Below, piece after piece: positions 29,295-37,657 of a stretch of DNA of 64,000 nt. A program made the translations under genes and the position numbers. Each line of letters begins with the position of its first letter. Within the stretch, counting starts at the first letter, position 1. Origin of the DNA: Microbacterium neungamense (lineage in GTDB: Bacteria > Actinomycetota > Actinomycetes > Actinomycetales > Microbacteriaceae); the NCBI RefSeq assembly GCF_024971095.1, contig NZ_CP069717.1, forward strand, positions 1,736,001 to 1,800,000. The letters run 5' to 3'. The notes under the pieces were generated by a model. The model saw nothing but the letters and a program-made list of their open reading frames with translations, was not told the origin of the DNA and ran no database searches.

Positions 29295-30358
29295 GACGTG
29301 GGACCCACTTCCTCGTCATCGGAGTCCGACAGGCCGAGGCGGTCCGCGACGCCGAGCTCGGCGACCTCCACCTCCGGCAGCACGATCGGGTGCGTGCGCG
29401 GCCCGGTCCTCGGGCGCGGCGGTTCGGGCGCGGAGGGCGTGCCCGGTTCCGGGGCCGGCGGGGCGGCCGGGGCCGGGCTCGGAGCCGGCGCTGCGCCCGG
29501 GGTGCGGGCGGGCTCGGCATCCGTGCGTGCCGGGCGGGGCGCGGCGTCCCCGGCATCCGGGGCCTGGATCGGCTGGATGCTCGCGGTCTCGCGCTGCACC
29601 TCCTTGACCGCCGTGAGCGCCGCCGCGGCGGCCGCGCCGCGGACCGCTTCGGGCGTGAGCCGCGGGATGTTGGAGGTGTCGCCGTATCCACCACCCGATT
29701 CGTCGCGCACCATCTCGCCGTCGCGCAGCTCGATCACGCGACGCTGCATCTGGTCGACGAAACCGGCCTCGTGCGTGGCCATCACCACGGTCGTGCCGCC
29801 CGCGTTGATGCGGGTGAGCAGCTGCATGATGCCGACGGAGGTCGCCGGGTCCAGGTTCCCGGTCGGCTCGTCGGCGAGCAGCACCTGCGGCCGGTTCACG
29901 ATGGCACGGGCGATCGCGACGCGCTGCTGCTCGCCGCCGGACAGCTCGTGCGGCATCCGCTTGCCCTTGCCCTCGAGGCCGACGAGCTCGAGCGCCTCGG
30001 GGACGGCCTGCTGGATGAACCCGCGGGACGCGCCGATCACCTGAAGCGAGAACGCCACGTTCTGGTACACGGTCTTGGACGAGAGCAGCCGGAAGTCCTG
30101 GAACACCGACCCGATGTGGCGCCGGAAATAGGGCACCTTGCGGTTCGCGAGGGCCCGCAGGTCGCGGCCGAGGACGGCGACGCGGCCGGAGGTGGGCACC
30201 TCCTCCCGCAGGATCAGGCGCAGGCAGGTGGACTTCCCCGACCCGGAGGCGCCGATGAGGAAGACGAACTCCCCGCGCTCGACCTCGAAGTCGACGCCCG
30301 CGAGCGCCGGTCGTCTGGTGCCGCGGTAGCGTTTGGTGACGTTCTCGAACCGGATCAT
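29291..30358 (-). CDS. ftsE: Cell-division ATP-binding protein FtsE with C-terminal extension
   Basis: The first 225 residues or so are a normal FtsE ATPase: Walker [17 protein letters not shown]-loop VFQDFRLL, signature [15 protein letters not shown], Walker [13 protein letters not shown], His in ATHEA. FtsE is usually about 230 residues; here about 125 more follow. They are rich in Pro, Ala and Glu and end in an acidic segment ([21 protein letters not shown]). The extension should be cytoplasmic and disordered. Start may be ATG 30358 ([11 protein letters not shown]) or 30364; family N-termini favour 30358. A TAGGCT box lies at 30368-30373. Confidence 0.94.
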   Translation of the reverse strand: MIRFENVTKRYRGTRRPALAGVDFEVERGEFVFLIGASGSGKSTCLRLILREEVPTSGRVAVLGRDLRALANRKVPYFRRHIGSVFQDFRLLSSKTVYQNVAFSLQVIGASRGFIQQAVPEALELVGLEGKGKRMPHELSGGEQQRVAIARAIVNRPQVLLADEPTGNLDPATSVGIMQLLTRINAGGTTVVMATHEAGFVDQMQRRVIELRDGEMVRDESGGGYGDTSNIPRLTPEAVRGAAAAAALTAVKEVQRETASIQPIQAPDAGDAAPRPARTDAEPARTPGAAPAPSPAPAAPPAPEPGTPSAPEPPRPRTGPRTHPIVLPEVEVAELGVADRLGLSDSDDEEVGPTS

Positions 30359-30456
30359 GGCCATTCGAGCCTAAGCGCGCTCCGCCCGTGGCGGATCAGC
30401 GACACTCCCCGCGCGGGATGGGCAGGGCTCCACATCGTGCGGCGTCGCCGGTGACT

Positions 30457-30475
30457 GCTATACAGGTTATTGCGC
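30457..30475 (+). promoter_or_regulatory. Probable promoter of the DUF2510 gene
   Basis: TATACA followed by GGTTAT (within 30457-30475) is the most AT-rich stretch in the gap and looks like a -10 region. It is about 60 nt upstream of the AGGAGGA ribosome-binding site at 30513-30519, so this gene has a true leader, unlike many neighbours. A GCGCGATCGCGC palindrome lies between them. Confidence 0.45.
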
Positions 30476-30527
30476 GATCGCGCCGTGACGGGGGTCGCTC
30501 ATGCGACGCGAGCAGGAGGAGGGTGCC

Positions 30528-31853
30528 ATGAGCGTTCCGGCGGGATGGTACGACGACGGATCAGGACGCCAGCGCTGGTGGGATGGCACGCAGTGGACGG
30601 AGCACTTCGCCCCCGAGCAGCCGCAGACCCAGGAGGCGCAGACTCCGCAGGCGCAGCCGGCCTCCGAGTCGGCCGAGGCCGCAGCGTCCGCCGAGTCCGC
30701 CGAGTCTGCGGAGTCCGCCGGGGCCGCGCAGTCTGCGCAGTCGGCCCCTGGCACGGAGTCCGATCAGGCGGCATCCGGCCCTCACGCCGAGCCCGACGCC
30801 GAGGACGCGTCGCCGGCACCCGGCCGCGACGACGTGGTCCCTCCGCCGACGGAGATCCCGGCGGAGACGACCGCCTTCCCGGCGCCCGGGGCCTCGCCGG
30901 CGTACGCGCCGCCGGCATCCGGGGGGTATGCGGCGCCGGGCTACACCGCCCCGCCCGCTCCCGGCGCCGGGGTGCCCCCGTACGCGGGACCGGCGGCTCC
31001 GGGCTACCCGGGCGCCGCACCCGGCGGTCAGCCGCCCTACGCCGCACCCGGCGGTCAGCCGCCCTACGGGGCGGCCCCCGGCTACGGTGCGCCGGCGTAC
31101 GCGACGGCCACCGCGCCCGGGCCGCAGAAGCAGCCGATCGTCGGGTATGTGGGGCTCGGCCTCGCCGTCGTCGGCACGATCCTGGCGTGCATCTTCATCA
31201 CCTTCGGCCTCGGCGTCTTCGTGCTGTTCGCGGCGTTCGTGGTGTCGATCGTCGCCCTGTTCCTGAAGAACACCCGCAAGTGGCCCGCGATCACCGGCCT
31301 CGTCCTGTCGATCGTGGGCGGCATCGCCGGCACGATCCTGTTCCTCGTGATCGTCATCAGCACCGCCAGCCAGCTCGAGGACTTCGCGGACGGGTTGCCC
31401 AGCGCGCCGCCGATCGACGAGCCGGCCGAGACGGGTGAGGGCTCCGCCCCGGTCGAGGAGGGCGCCCTCGGCGAGCCGGTCGCCGTCGTGCAGATGGACG
31501 GCACCGCGGAGGTGACGATCCGCAGCGCCACCTGGGGCGTCGACAACGGCTCGGACATCGGCATCGACGCCGTCAACGGCGGCTACCTGATCCTCGACGT
31601 GCTGTGGGAGGGCGTCGAGGGCACCACGAACGCCAACCCGCTGTACTTCAGCGTCCTCGACGCCGAGGGCAACGAGGGCGACTTCGACTTCATGGTCGAC
31701 GGCGCGCTGCCCGGCGACTCCGTGCAGAGCGGCGACCAGGTGGAGGGACTGGTGTCGTTCGACGTCGCCGAGTCGCCGTCGTACACCGTGATCATCACCG
31801 ACGAGCTGCTGCAGGAGGTCGCGCGCGTCGACGTCACCGCGACGGCACGCTGA
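30528..31853 (+). CDS. DUF2510 membrane protein with repeat-rich linker
   Basis: This 441-residue protein has an N-terminal DUF2510 motif ([24 protein letters not shown], residues 3-26). Next comes a long Ser/Ala/Glu then Pro/Gly/Tyr linker to about residue 200. Two hydrophobic hairpin segments follow (about 203-245 and 250-280), then an extracytoplasmic C-terminal domain (about 310-441) similar in layout to DUF4352-type domains. A perfect 27-nt tandem duplication in the linker encodes AAPGGQPPY twice. DUF2510 proteins are actinobacterial membrane proteins of unknown role. Start ATG 30528 follows AGGAGGA. Confidence 0.85.
   Translation: MSVPAGWYDDGSGRQRWWDGTQWTEHFAPEQPQTQEAQTPQAQPASESAEAAASAESAESAESAGAAQSAQSAPGTESDQAASGPHAEPDAEDASPAPGRDDVVPPPTEIPAETTAFPAPGASPAYAPPASGGYAAPGYTAPPAPGAGVPPYAGPAAPGYPGAAPGGQPPYAAPGGQPPYGAAPGYGAPAYATATAPGPQKQPIVGYVGLGLAVVGTILACIFITFGLGVFVLFAAFVVSIVALFLKNTRKWPAITGLVLSIVGGIAGTILFLVIVISTASQLEDFADGLPSAPPIDEPAETGEGSAPVEEGALGEPVAVVQMDGTAEVTIRSATWGVDNGSDIGIDAVNGGYLILDVLWEGVEGTTNANPLYFSVLDAEGNEGDFDFMVDGALPGDSVQSGDQVEGLVSFDVAESPSYTVIITDELLQEVARVDVTATAR
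31014..31067 (+). repeat. Perfect 27-bp tandem duplication in the DUF2510 gene
   Basis: Positions 31014-31040 and 31041-31067 are identical. The duplication is in frame and encodes AAPGGQPPY twice within the Pro/Gly-rich linker. Identity of the copies implies a recent event. Confidence 0.9.
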
Positions 31854-31870
31854 CCCTCCCCCAGACGACG

Positions 31871-31898
31871 GATCCCCCGGGCGCCGGCCCGGGGATCC
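31871..31898. terminator. Terminator between the DUF2510 gene and prfB
   Basis: GATCCCCCGGGC and GCCCGGGGATC form an 11-bp stem with a one-base bulge. It is placed 18 nt past the DUF2510 stop and 21 nt past the prfB stop on the other strand. It can end both convergent transcripts. Confidence 0.7.
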
Positions 31899-31918
31899 TC
31901 GCGTTTCGGACGGGTGTC

Positions 31919-33028
31919 TCAGTCCTCGCTCTTGCGCTTGCGCCAGCGGATGCCGGCCGAGATGAACCCGTCCAGGTCGCCGTCGAACACGGCGGCGGGG
32001 TTGCCGGACTCGTGGCCGGTGCGCAGGTCCTTGACGAGCTGCTGGCCGTAGAGGAAGTAGGAGCGCATCTGGTCGCCCCAGCTCGCGGTGATGTTCCCGG
32101 CGAGCTCCTTCTTCTTCGCCGCCTCCTCCTCCTTCTGCAGGAGCAGCAGGCGGGTCTGCAGCACGCGCATGGCGGCGGCGCGGTTCTGGATCTGCGACTT
32201 CTCGTTCTGCATCGACACGACGATGCCGGTCGGGAGGTGGGTGATGCGCACCGCGGAGTCGGTGGTGTTCACCGACTGCCCGCCCGGGCCCGAGGAGCGG
32301 AACACGTCGACGCGGATGTCGCCCTCCGGGATCTCCACCTCGGTGGCCTCCTCCATCAGCGGGATGACCTCGACGGCGGCGAAGGAGGTCTGCCGCTTAT
32401 CGGCGGACCCGAACGGGCTGATCCGCGCGAGGCGGTGCGTGCCGGCCTCCACCGACAGGGTGCCGAACGCGTAGGGGGCGTCCACTTCGAAGGTGGCCGA
32501 CTTGATGCCGGCGCCCTCGGCATAGGAGGTGTCCATGACCTTGACCGGGTAGCCGTGCTGCTCCGCCCAGCGCAGGTACATCCGCATCAGCATCTCGGCG
32601 AAGTCGGTGGCGTCGTCGCCGCCGGCGCCGGAGCGGATCGTGATGATCGCGGCGCGGTCGTCGTACTCGCCGTCGAGCAGCGTCTGCACCTCGAGCTGGT
32701 TGATGGTCTCGGTCAGCGCGGCGAGCTCGGCACGCGCCTCGGCGGCGGACTCCTCGTCCTGCATCTCGTTGGCGAGACCGACGAGCACCTCGAGGTCGTC
32801 CAGGCGCTGCTCGACCTCGGTCACCCGCTTCAACTCGGCCTGCTTGTGGCTGAGCGCGCTGGTCACCTTCTGCGCCTTCTCGGGATCGTCCCAGAGGTCG
32901 GGCGCGCCGGCCTCCTCGCTGAGGCGCGCGATGTCCTCGCGCAGGGAGTTCACGTCGACGACCTCACGGATGTCGCCGAATGTCTGTCGCAGGGCCTGGA
33001 TGTCGGCGGAGAGATCGAGTTCGAGCAT
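31919..33028 (-). CDS. prfB: Peptide chain release factor 2
   Basis: This 369-residue factor reads UGA and UAA stop codons. The codon-recognition tripeptide SPF is in [15 protein letters not shown], and the catalytic GGQ is in [20 protein letters not shown]. The C-terminal part ends RRKRKSED. The whole gene is in one frame: the in-frame UGA and Shine-Dalgarno device that controls prfB in many bacteria is absent. ATG 33028 stands 8 nt after TAGGCT (33037-33042), so the mRNA is probably leaderless. Confidence 0.97.
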   Translation of the reverse strand: MLELDLSADIQALRQTFGDIREVVDVNSLREDIARLSEEAGAPDLWDDPEKAQKVTSALSHKQAELKRVTEVEQRLDDLEVLVGLANEMQDEESAAEARAELAALTETINQLEVQTLLDGEYDDRAAIITIRSGAGGDDATDFAEMLMRMYLRWAEQHGYPVKVMDTSYAEGAGIKSATFEVDAPYAFGTLSVEAGTHRLARISPFGSADKRQTSFAAVEVIPLMEEATEVEIPEGDIRVDVFRSSGPGGQSVNTTDSAVRITHLPTGIVVSMQNEKSQIQNRAAAMRVLQTRLLLLQKEEEAAKKKELAGNITASWGDQMRSYFLYGQQLVKDLRTGHESGNPAAVFDGDLDGFISAGIRWRKRKSED

Positions 33029-33093
33029 GGCACTCCAGCCTATCGCGCCGCCGCTCCCCCGCGCCGCGCCCGGTCGCGGGTAGCGTGTGGGGC

Positions 33094-34356
33094 GTGACCA
33101 CATCCGCGGCGACCGTCCTGCGCAGCTTCGGGCCGATGGTGTACGCGCCCACGGTGCTGTTCTCGCTGGGCGAGGGAGCGGTCATCCCGCTGATCCCGGT
33201 GCTGGCCACGCAGCTGGGCGCCGGCGTCGCGGGCGCGGCGCTCGTGGCTTCCGCTCTCGTCGTCGGGCAGCTGTGCGGCAACCTGCCCGCCGGGTGGGCG
33301 GTGGCGAGGATCGGCGAGCGGATGACGATGGCGGTGGCGGGCCTGGTCGCCATGCTCGCCGCGACCGGGATGCTCCTCGCGCCGGCGCTGGGCCTGTTCA
33401 CCGCGGCGGTGTTCCTGCTCGGGTTCTGCGCCGCCGCGTTCGGGCTGGCGCGGCACGCGTTCATGACGACGCGGGTGCCGCCGCGATTCCGCGCGCGCGC
33501 GCTGTCGCTGCTGGGCGGCAGCTTCCGGCTCGGGATCTTCGTCGGCCCGTTCGTCGCGGCCGCGCTGATCGGGCTGTTCGGCGGCGAGCGCTCCTCGATC
33601 TGGTTCCTGCTGGCGTGCCTCGCGGTCATGGTGGTGCTCGTCCTGGTCGGGCCGGACCCGGAGAAGAGCGCTCCGCCGATCACGAAACCCACCGACACGC
33701 CGTCCGAGGAGGACTCGGGCGAGCCGGTGAGCGGCTCCATCCCGACCGTGGCGCGGCACGGCGTGTTCCGCACGATGTGGGAGTACCGCGCGGTGCTCTC
33801 CCGGCTCGGGCTGGCCGCGGCGTCCCTGTCGGCGGTGCGGTCGGCGCGTCAGGTGGTGCTGCCGCTGTGGGGTGTGACGCTGGGCCTCGACGCCGAGACG
33901 ATCGCCCTCGTCGTCGGCGTCTCGGGGGCGATCGACTTCGCACTGTTCTACGCCAGCGGCCAGGTGATGGACCGGTTCGGCCGGTTGTGGGCGGCGATGC
34001 CGGCCATGCTGCTGATGGGGTCGGCGTTCCTGGTGCTCGCCGTCACCCACGCCCTCGACGCGGGGATGCTGTGGTTCGGCATGATGGCGGCGGTGCTCGG
34101 TGTCGGCAACGGCCTCTCCAGTGGCATCCTGCTCACCCTCGGCGCGGACCTCGCGCCGACGCGGACCCCGGCGCCGTTCCTCGGATCGTGGCGCACGCTG
34201 ACGGATGCCGGCGGCGCCGTGGCGCCGCTGATCGTCTCGGCGGTGACCGCGATCGCGTCGCTGCCGGTGGCTGCCGGGACGATGGGCGGCCTGGCCCTGC
34301 TCGGCGCCGCCGGCTTCCTGCGCTGGATCCCCCGCTACGTCCCGCGCCGAGACTGA
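33094..34356 (+). CDS. MFS transporter
   Basis: This 420-residue transporter has about 12 hydrophobic spans. The first half includes VIPLIPVLATQLGAGVAGAALVASALVVGQL and the loop motif RIGERMTM. The charged central loop is about residues 190-225 (PDPEKSAPPITKPTD...). The second half contains GQVMDRFGRLWAAMPAML. It is probably a proton-coupled exporter of small molecules; the substrate cannot be named. GTG 33094 is preceded by TAGCGT (33081-33086) with a 7-nt gap, so it is leaderless. It is divergent from prfB, with only 65 nt between the starts. Confidence 0.85.
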   Translation: MTTSAATVLRSFGPMVYAPTVLFSLGEGAVIPLIPVLATQLGAGVAGAALVASALVVGQLCGNLPAGWAVARIGERMTMAVAGLVAMLAATGMLLAPALGLFTAAVFLLGFCAAAFGLARHAFMTTRVPPRFRARALSLLGGSFRLGIFVGPFVAAALIGLFGGERSSIWFLLACLAVMVVLVLVGPDPEKSAPPITKPTDTPSEEDSGEPVSGSIPTVARHGVFRTMWEYRAVLSRLGLAAASLSAVRSARQVVLPLWGVTLGLDAETIALVVGVSGAIDFALFYASGQVMDRFGRLWAAMPAMLLMGSAFLVLAVTHALDAGMLWFGMMAAVLGVGNGLSSGILLTLGADLAPTRTPAPFLGSWRTLTDAGGAVAPLIVSAVTAIASLPVAAGTMGGLALLGAAGFLRWIPRYVPRRD

Positions 34357-34361
34357 CAGGT

Positions 34362-34790
34362 CTATTCGAGGGCGGTGCGGGTGGTCGCGGTGGCCTCCAG
34401 CGGCACCCCGGCGGGCACGAACGCGGAGACGAGGGGCGGATGCCAAGCGGCGCCCACCGTGACCCGAGCCGAGACGCCGTCGGGGGTGCCGGCGGCGAGG
34501 AGCGCGACCCCGGGTGCGGTGCCGGCGATGACGGCGGCGGCCTGCTCCTGCACGCCCGCGTCGGTGAGCTCGGCGCGGACGGCGCCGCCCTCCACCTGCA
34601 GCGTGAAGCCGTCGGCGCCGGCCAGCGCCGCGGCGTCGGCGACCGCGTCCAGCCGCTTCTGCGCGATGTAGAGATCGGTCGCGCAGACGCAGACGAGCAC
34701 CACCGCGACGGCGAGCAGCACGTAGCCGAGGATCAGGGGCAGGATGCTGCCGTCCTCGTCGCGTCCGAGCGCCGGCCGGAGCCGCATCAT
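34362..34790 (-). CDS. TadG-like pilus-locus protein
   Basis: This 142-residue protein carries the TadE/TadG-type N-terminus, DEDGSILPLILGYVLLAVAVVLVCVCATDLYIAQKRLDAVADAAALAGADG (residues 9-59): a short cytoplasmic segment, one membrane span, and the RLDAVADAAALAGA stretch shared by the family. The rest is a small secreted domain. It is shorter than TadG proteins with a VWA domain. ATG 34790 overlaps the stop of the preceding gene. It is the last gene of the Tad locus and probably a minor pseudopilin-like component. Confidence 0.75.
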   Translation of the reverse strand: MMRLRPALGRDEDGSILPLILGYVLLAVAVVLVCVCATDLYIAQKRLDAVADAAALAGADGFTLQVEGGAVRAELTDAGVQEQAAAVIAGTAPGVALLAAGTPDGVSARVTVGAAWHPPLVSAFVPAGVPLEATATTRTALE

Positions 34791-35233
34791 CCGCTCCCCC
34801 ACAGTCGCGAGATCTTCTGCGCCGCCTGCGCCTCGATCGGGATGGAGGCGAGCCGGTCCAGGCCGAACAGCGGCGGCAGGAGCGGCAGGCTCACCCGCGT
34901 CCGCACAGTCACCACGACCACGGCCCCGGCATCCGGGCACGGGTCGGTCGCCGGCGCGCAGGACATCGACACCTGCACGGCATCCGCCTCCATGCCGTAC
35001 TCGCGGACGACGCTCGCCAGCACGGCGTCGCCGCGGGCGGCGGCGGTCTCGGCATCCGGCGCCTGCCCGATCACGCGGGCGGTGTGTCGGGCGGCGGCCT
35101 CGGCCCCGAGCGTCTGCTCCTGCACGGCGCCGAGCGTGATCACGAGGTACACCAGCGGAACCAGCAGCAGCAGTCCGACGACGATGAACTCCAGCGCAGC
35201 GGAGCCCTCCTCTCCTCGCGCCCGCGCGTTCAC
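34787..35233 (-). CDS. TadE-like minor pseudopilin
   Basis: This 148-residue protein starts at GTG 35233 behind GAGGAG. The N-terminus ARGEEGSAALEFIVVGLLLLVPLVYLVITLGAVQEQTLGAEAAARHTAR (residues 4-52) contains the type-IV-pilin-like Gly-Ser...Glu pattern and one span. The soluble part has two Cys residues (SCAPATDPCPD). It lies between two other TadE/G-like genes with 4- to 7-nt spacings, so all three are likely translated together. They may prime the pilus or act as adhesins. Confidence 0.75.
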   Translation of the reverse strand: MNARARGEEGSAALEFIVVGLLLLVPLVYLVITLGAVQEQTLGAEAAARHTARVIGQAPDAETAAARGDAVLASVVREYGMEADAVQVSMSCAPATDPCPDAGAVVVVTVRTRVSLPLLPPLFGLDRLASIPIEAQAAQKISRLWGSG

Positions 35234-35240
35234 CCGCTCC

Positions 35241-35639
35241 TCATTCCCCGCCGAGGGTCTCGACCGGTGCACGCCCCTCCACCTCCAGTCCGTACGGGAT
35301 GCCGATGAGCCCCAGGACGGGGAGCGTGGTGCGCACGCGCACCACGACGGTCGGATGCCCGAGCGCGGTGTCCTCCCCGACCGTGACGTCCTGCGCGTAC
35401 TCGGCGCCGATCGCCCGCTCGATCACCGCCCGGGTGCGGGCGACGCCCTCCGCGGGTGCGGTGTCGGCGAGCGCGGCATGATGCGCGCCCTCGACGGCGG
35501 CGTCGTGCACGACGTTGCGGACGTACACGGCGAACGCGACCTGCAGCACGGCCAGGGTGAGGGCGGTGAGCAGCGTCCCGACGAGCACGAACTCGACCGG
35601 GGTGGAACCCCGGTCGTCGCCGAGCATCCGCCGCCGCAT
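35241..35639 (-). CDS. TadE-like minor pseudopilin
   Basis: This 132-residue protein has the family N-terminus DDRGSTPVEFVLVGTLLTALTLAVLQVAFAVYVRNVVHDAAVEGAHHAA (residues 8-56). The Glu after the Gly-Ser-x-Pro-Val sequence corresponds to Glu5 of pilins. The remainder forms a small secreted domain. It is the first of the three consecutive pseudopilin-type genes behind the Flp-like pilin. No adhesive or enzymatic motif is visible. Confidence 0.75.
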   Translation of the reverse strand: MRRRMLGDDRGSTPVEFVLVGTLLTALTLAVLQVAFAVYVRNVVHDAAVEGAHHAALADTAPAEGVARTRAVIERAIGAEYAQDVTVGEDTALGHPTVVVRVRTTLPVLGLIGIPYGLEVEGRAPVETLGGE

Positions 35640-35644
35640 CGCGC

Positions 35645-35842
35645 TCAGAGCCCGGAGACCCGGCCGATCGCCTGCTCGAACAACGACACCAGCGCGGGGC
35701 CGGCGACCGCCCAGATCACGACGACCAGGGCGGCGGTCATCAGGGTGACCAGCACCCAGCCGGGCACGTCACCGCGCTCGTCCTGAAAGGTCTCTCGGGC
35801 GCTCGCGCGGAGGGCGGCGTACCATCGTCCGATCGTCGACAT
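35645..35842 (-). CDS. Flp-type pilin / DUF4244-like small protein
   Basis: This 65-residue protein has a short basic cytoplasmic part, the GDVPGWVLVTLMTAALVVVIWAVAGPALVSLFEQAI segment (residues 24-59) and a very short C-terminus. The Gly-x-x-Pro-Gly before one hydrophobic helix matches the DUF4244 proteins that occupy the pilin position in actinobacterial Tad loci. It is probably the major Flp subunit, processed by a TadV-like peptidase that is not encoded in this window. Start ATG 35842. Confidence 0.75.
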   Translation of the reverse strand: MSTIGRWYAALRASARETFQDERGDVPGWVLVTLMTAALVVVIWAVAGPALVSLFEQAIGRVSGL

Positions 35843-35864
35843 GGGCAGCTCCTTGGGTCGGGGC

Positions 35865-36803
35865 TCAGCCGAGGCCGAGCCGGAGGATGAACAAACCGGG
35901 GTACACCGCGAACAGCACGGAGAGCGGGAGGATCAGGAACACCAGGGGCAGGAGCATCAGGATCTCCTTGTGCCCGGCCTGCTCGATGAGCACGCGCTTG
36001 GCCTCGTCCCGGGCATCCGCCGCCTGCGCGTGCAGCACCGCCGCCAGCGGTGCTCCATGCTCGAGGGCGGCGACGACCTGGTCCACCGCGCGGGTGAGGC
36101 CGGGCAGGCGCAGCCGTGCCGCGAGCTCGCCGAGGGCGTCCGCGAGCGGCGAGCCGGTGTGCACCGCGAGCACCGAGCGGCGCAGCTCCGCGGTGAGCTC
36201 GCCCGTGCCGATCGCGGACACCCGGCGAAGCGCGTCGAGCAGGGACTCCCCCGCCGACAGGCACAGAGCGAGGAACTCCAGGGTGGTCGGCAGCTCGTCA
36301 GCGAGACGCGCCCGGCGGGCACGGGCCCGGCCGCTCAGCCGCAGGTCGCAGCCCACCGCCGCCCCCGCCGCGAGGAGGACGGGCAGCAGGGCCGCCAGCG
36401 GCGTCATCCGCCCGCCGACCGCGAGAGCCACCACGACGAGGGCCCCGGCGACCAGCCCGCCGACCGCCCAGGCGAGCTGCCGGCCGCGGAAAGCCGCCGG
36501 AGTGCTGTCGATCCCGGCCTGCGCCAAGCGCAGCCGGAGCTCGTCGCCGCCGCCCAGCATCCGTTCGAAGCCCTCGCGCACCCGCGTCCACAGCCACCGG
36601 CCCGGCATGCGCATCACACCCGGGGCGGGGAGGATGCCCGGCGGCAGCAGCTCGTCGGGCACGGCGTCGCGCACGTAGGGGGCGATGCGGCGCTCCAGCG
36701 GAAGAGCCCGCCAGCGCGGCAGCGCGGACAGCAGGACGATCAGCCCTGCGGCGAGCGCGCCGCCGAGTAGGACGGCGATCGCGAGATCGGTGACCGCCCT
36801 CAT
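35865..36803 (-). CDS. tadC: Type II secretion system F-domain protein, TadC-like
   Basis: This 312-residue inner-membrane protein has one N-terminal span, two central spans (about 118-150), a cytoplasmic T2SSF domain (ELPTTLEFLALCLSAGESLLDALRRVSAIGTGELTAELRR, about 175-215), and a C-terminal span pair ending ILRLGLG. Together with TadB it forms the platform that couples the TadA ATPase to pilin extraction. ATG 36803 overlaps the tadB stop (ATGA). Confidence 0.85.
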   Translation of the reverse strand: MRAVTDLAIAVLLGGALAAGLIVLLSALPRWRALPLERRIAPYVRDAVPDELLPPGILPAPGVMRMPGRWLWTRVREGFERMLGGGDELRLRLAQAGIDSTPAAFRGRQLAWAVGGLVAGALVVVALAVGGRMTPLAALLPVLLAAGAAVGCDLRLSGRARARRARLADELPTTLEFLALCLSAGESLLDALRRVSAIGTGELTAELRRSVLAVHTGSPLADALGELAARLRLPGLTRAVDQVVAALEHGAPLAAVLHAQAADARDEAKRVLIEQAGHKEILMLLPLVFLILPLSVLFAVYPGLFILRLGLG

Positions 36804-37657
36804 CCGAACCACCGCTCCGGCTCGGGCAGGCGACCGATCCGCAGCATGATGCGGAAGGCGACGAAGGACACGACCGCGCCGACCGCGATCACGATCACGC
36901 CCTCCGGGCTGGCGTACGCGTCGCGCCCTTCCGGGCGCAGAGCCAGGAGCCCGAGGATGACCCAGGGAGCCACCGCGCCGAGCACGGCGGCGCCGCGGAT
37001 CCAGGACTGCCGCGCCTCCACCTCGCCGCGCAGTGCCGCATCCGCGCGGACCGAGGACGACAGCGCGCGCAGCACCGTGGTGAGCTCCGTGCCGCCCACC
37101 TGTCTGGCCATCCGCAGCGTCTCCAGGATGCGATCGGCGATCGGGTCGGCCAGCGCCGCCTTCAGCCGGTCGAGGCTGGTCTCGAAGCGGCCGGTCGCCT
37201 GAAGATCGCGGGCGAACACCGCGAAGGCGGGCCGTACGGCGGGAGGGGCGGAGTCGGCAAGGCTGGCGACCGCATCCGGCAGCGGGAGCCCGACGCGGAT
37301 GGCCGCGACGAGCAGGTCGCACACGTCCGGCCACAGCTGGCGGCGCGCCTTGCGCAGGCGCAGCCGCCGCCCGCGCAGGTGCAGAACGGGCGCGGCGCCG
37401 CCGGCGAGGCCGGCGACCGCGGCGAGCGCGGGGATGGCGGTGAGCAGCCAGACCACGGATGCCGCCAGCAGCGCCGCGGCGACCATCACCGCGATCAGGG
37501 TGCGCGGGGCCGCCCGCGGGAATCCGGCCTCCTCGAGCAGCCGGGCGAGACGGCCGCGCCGCGACGGGCGCTCGGCTCTCGCCGCGAGCGGCCACAGCCA
37601 GGGCGAGACGCACAGCAGCAGGCCGGCGCCGAGCAGGGTGCCCACGAGGAGTGTCAT
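36800..37657 (-). CDS. tadB: Type II secretion system F-domain protein, TadB-like
   Basis: This 285-residue membrane protein is a paralogue of the TadC-like neighbour. It has an N-terminal span (LLVGTLLGAGLLLCVSPWLWPL), two more spans at about 55-90, and the T2SSF domain (LWPDVCDLLVAAIRVGLPLPDAVASLAD...). The final pair of spans ends RIGRLPEPERWFG. ATG 37657 overlaps the tadA stop. The strict coupling tadA-tadB-tadC suggests stoichiometric assembly of the pilus motor. Confidence 0.85.
   Translation of the reverse strand: MTLLVGTLLGAGLLLCVSPWLWPLAARAERPSRRGRLARLLEEAGFPRAAPRTLIAVMVAAALLAASVVWLLTAIPALAAVAGLAGGAAPVLHLRGRRLRLRKARRQLWPDVCDLLVAAIRVGLPLPDAVASLADSAPPAVRPAFAVFARDLQATGRFETSLDRLKAALADPIADRILETLRMARQVGGTELTTVLRALSSSVRADAALRGEVEARQSWIRGAAVLGAVAPWVILGLLALRPEGRDAYASPEGVIVIAVGAVVSFVAFRIMLRIGRLPEPERWFG

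Noticed and set aside
31919..33028. Programmed frameshift in prfB
   Set aside because: The coding sequence is continuous; no early in-frame UGA with a preceding Shine-Dalgarno is present.
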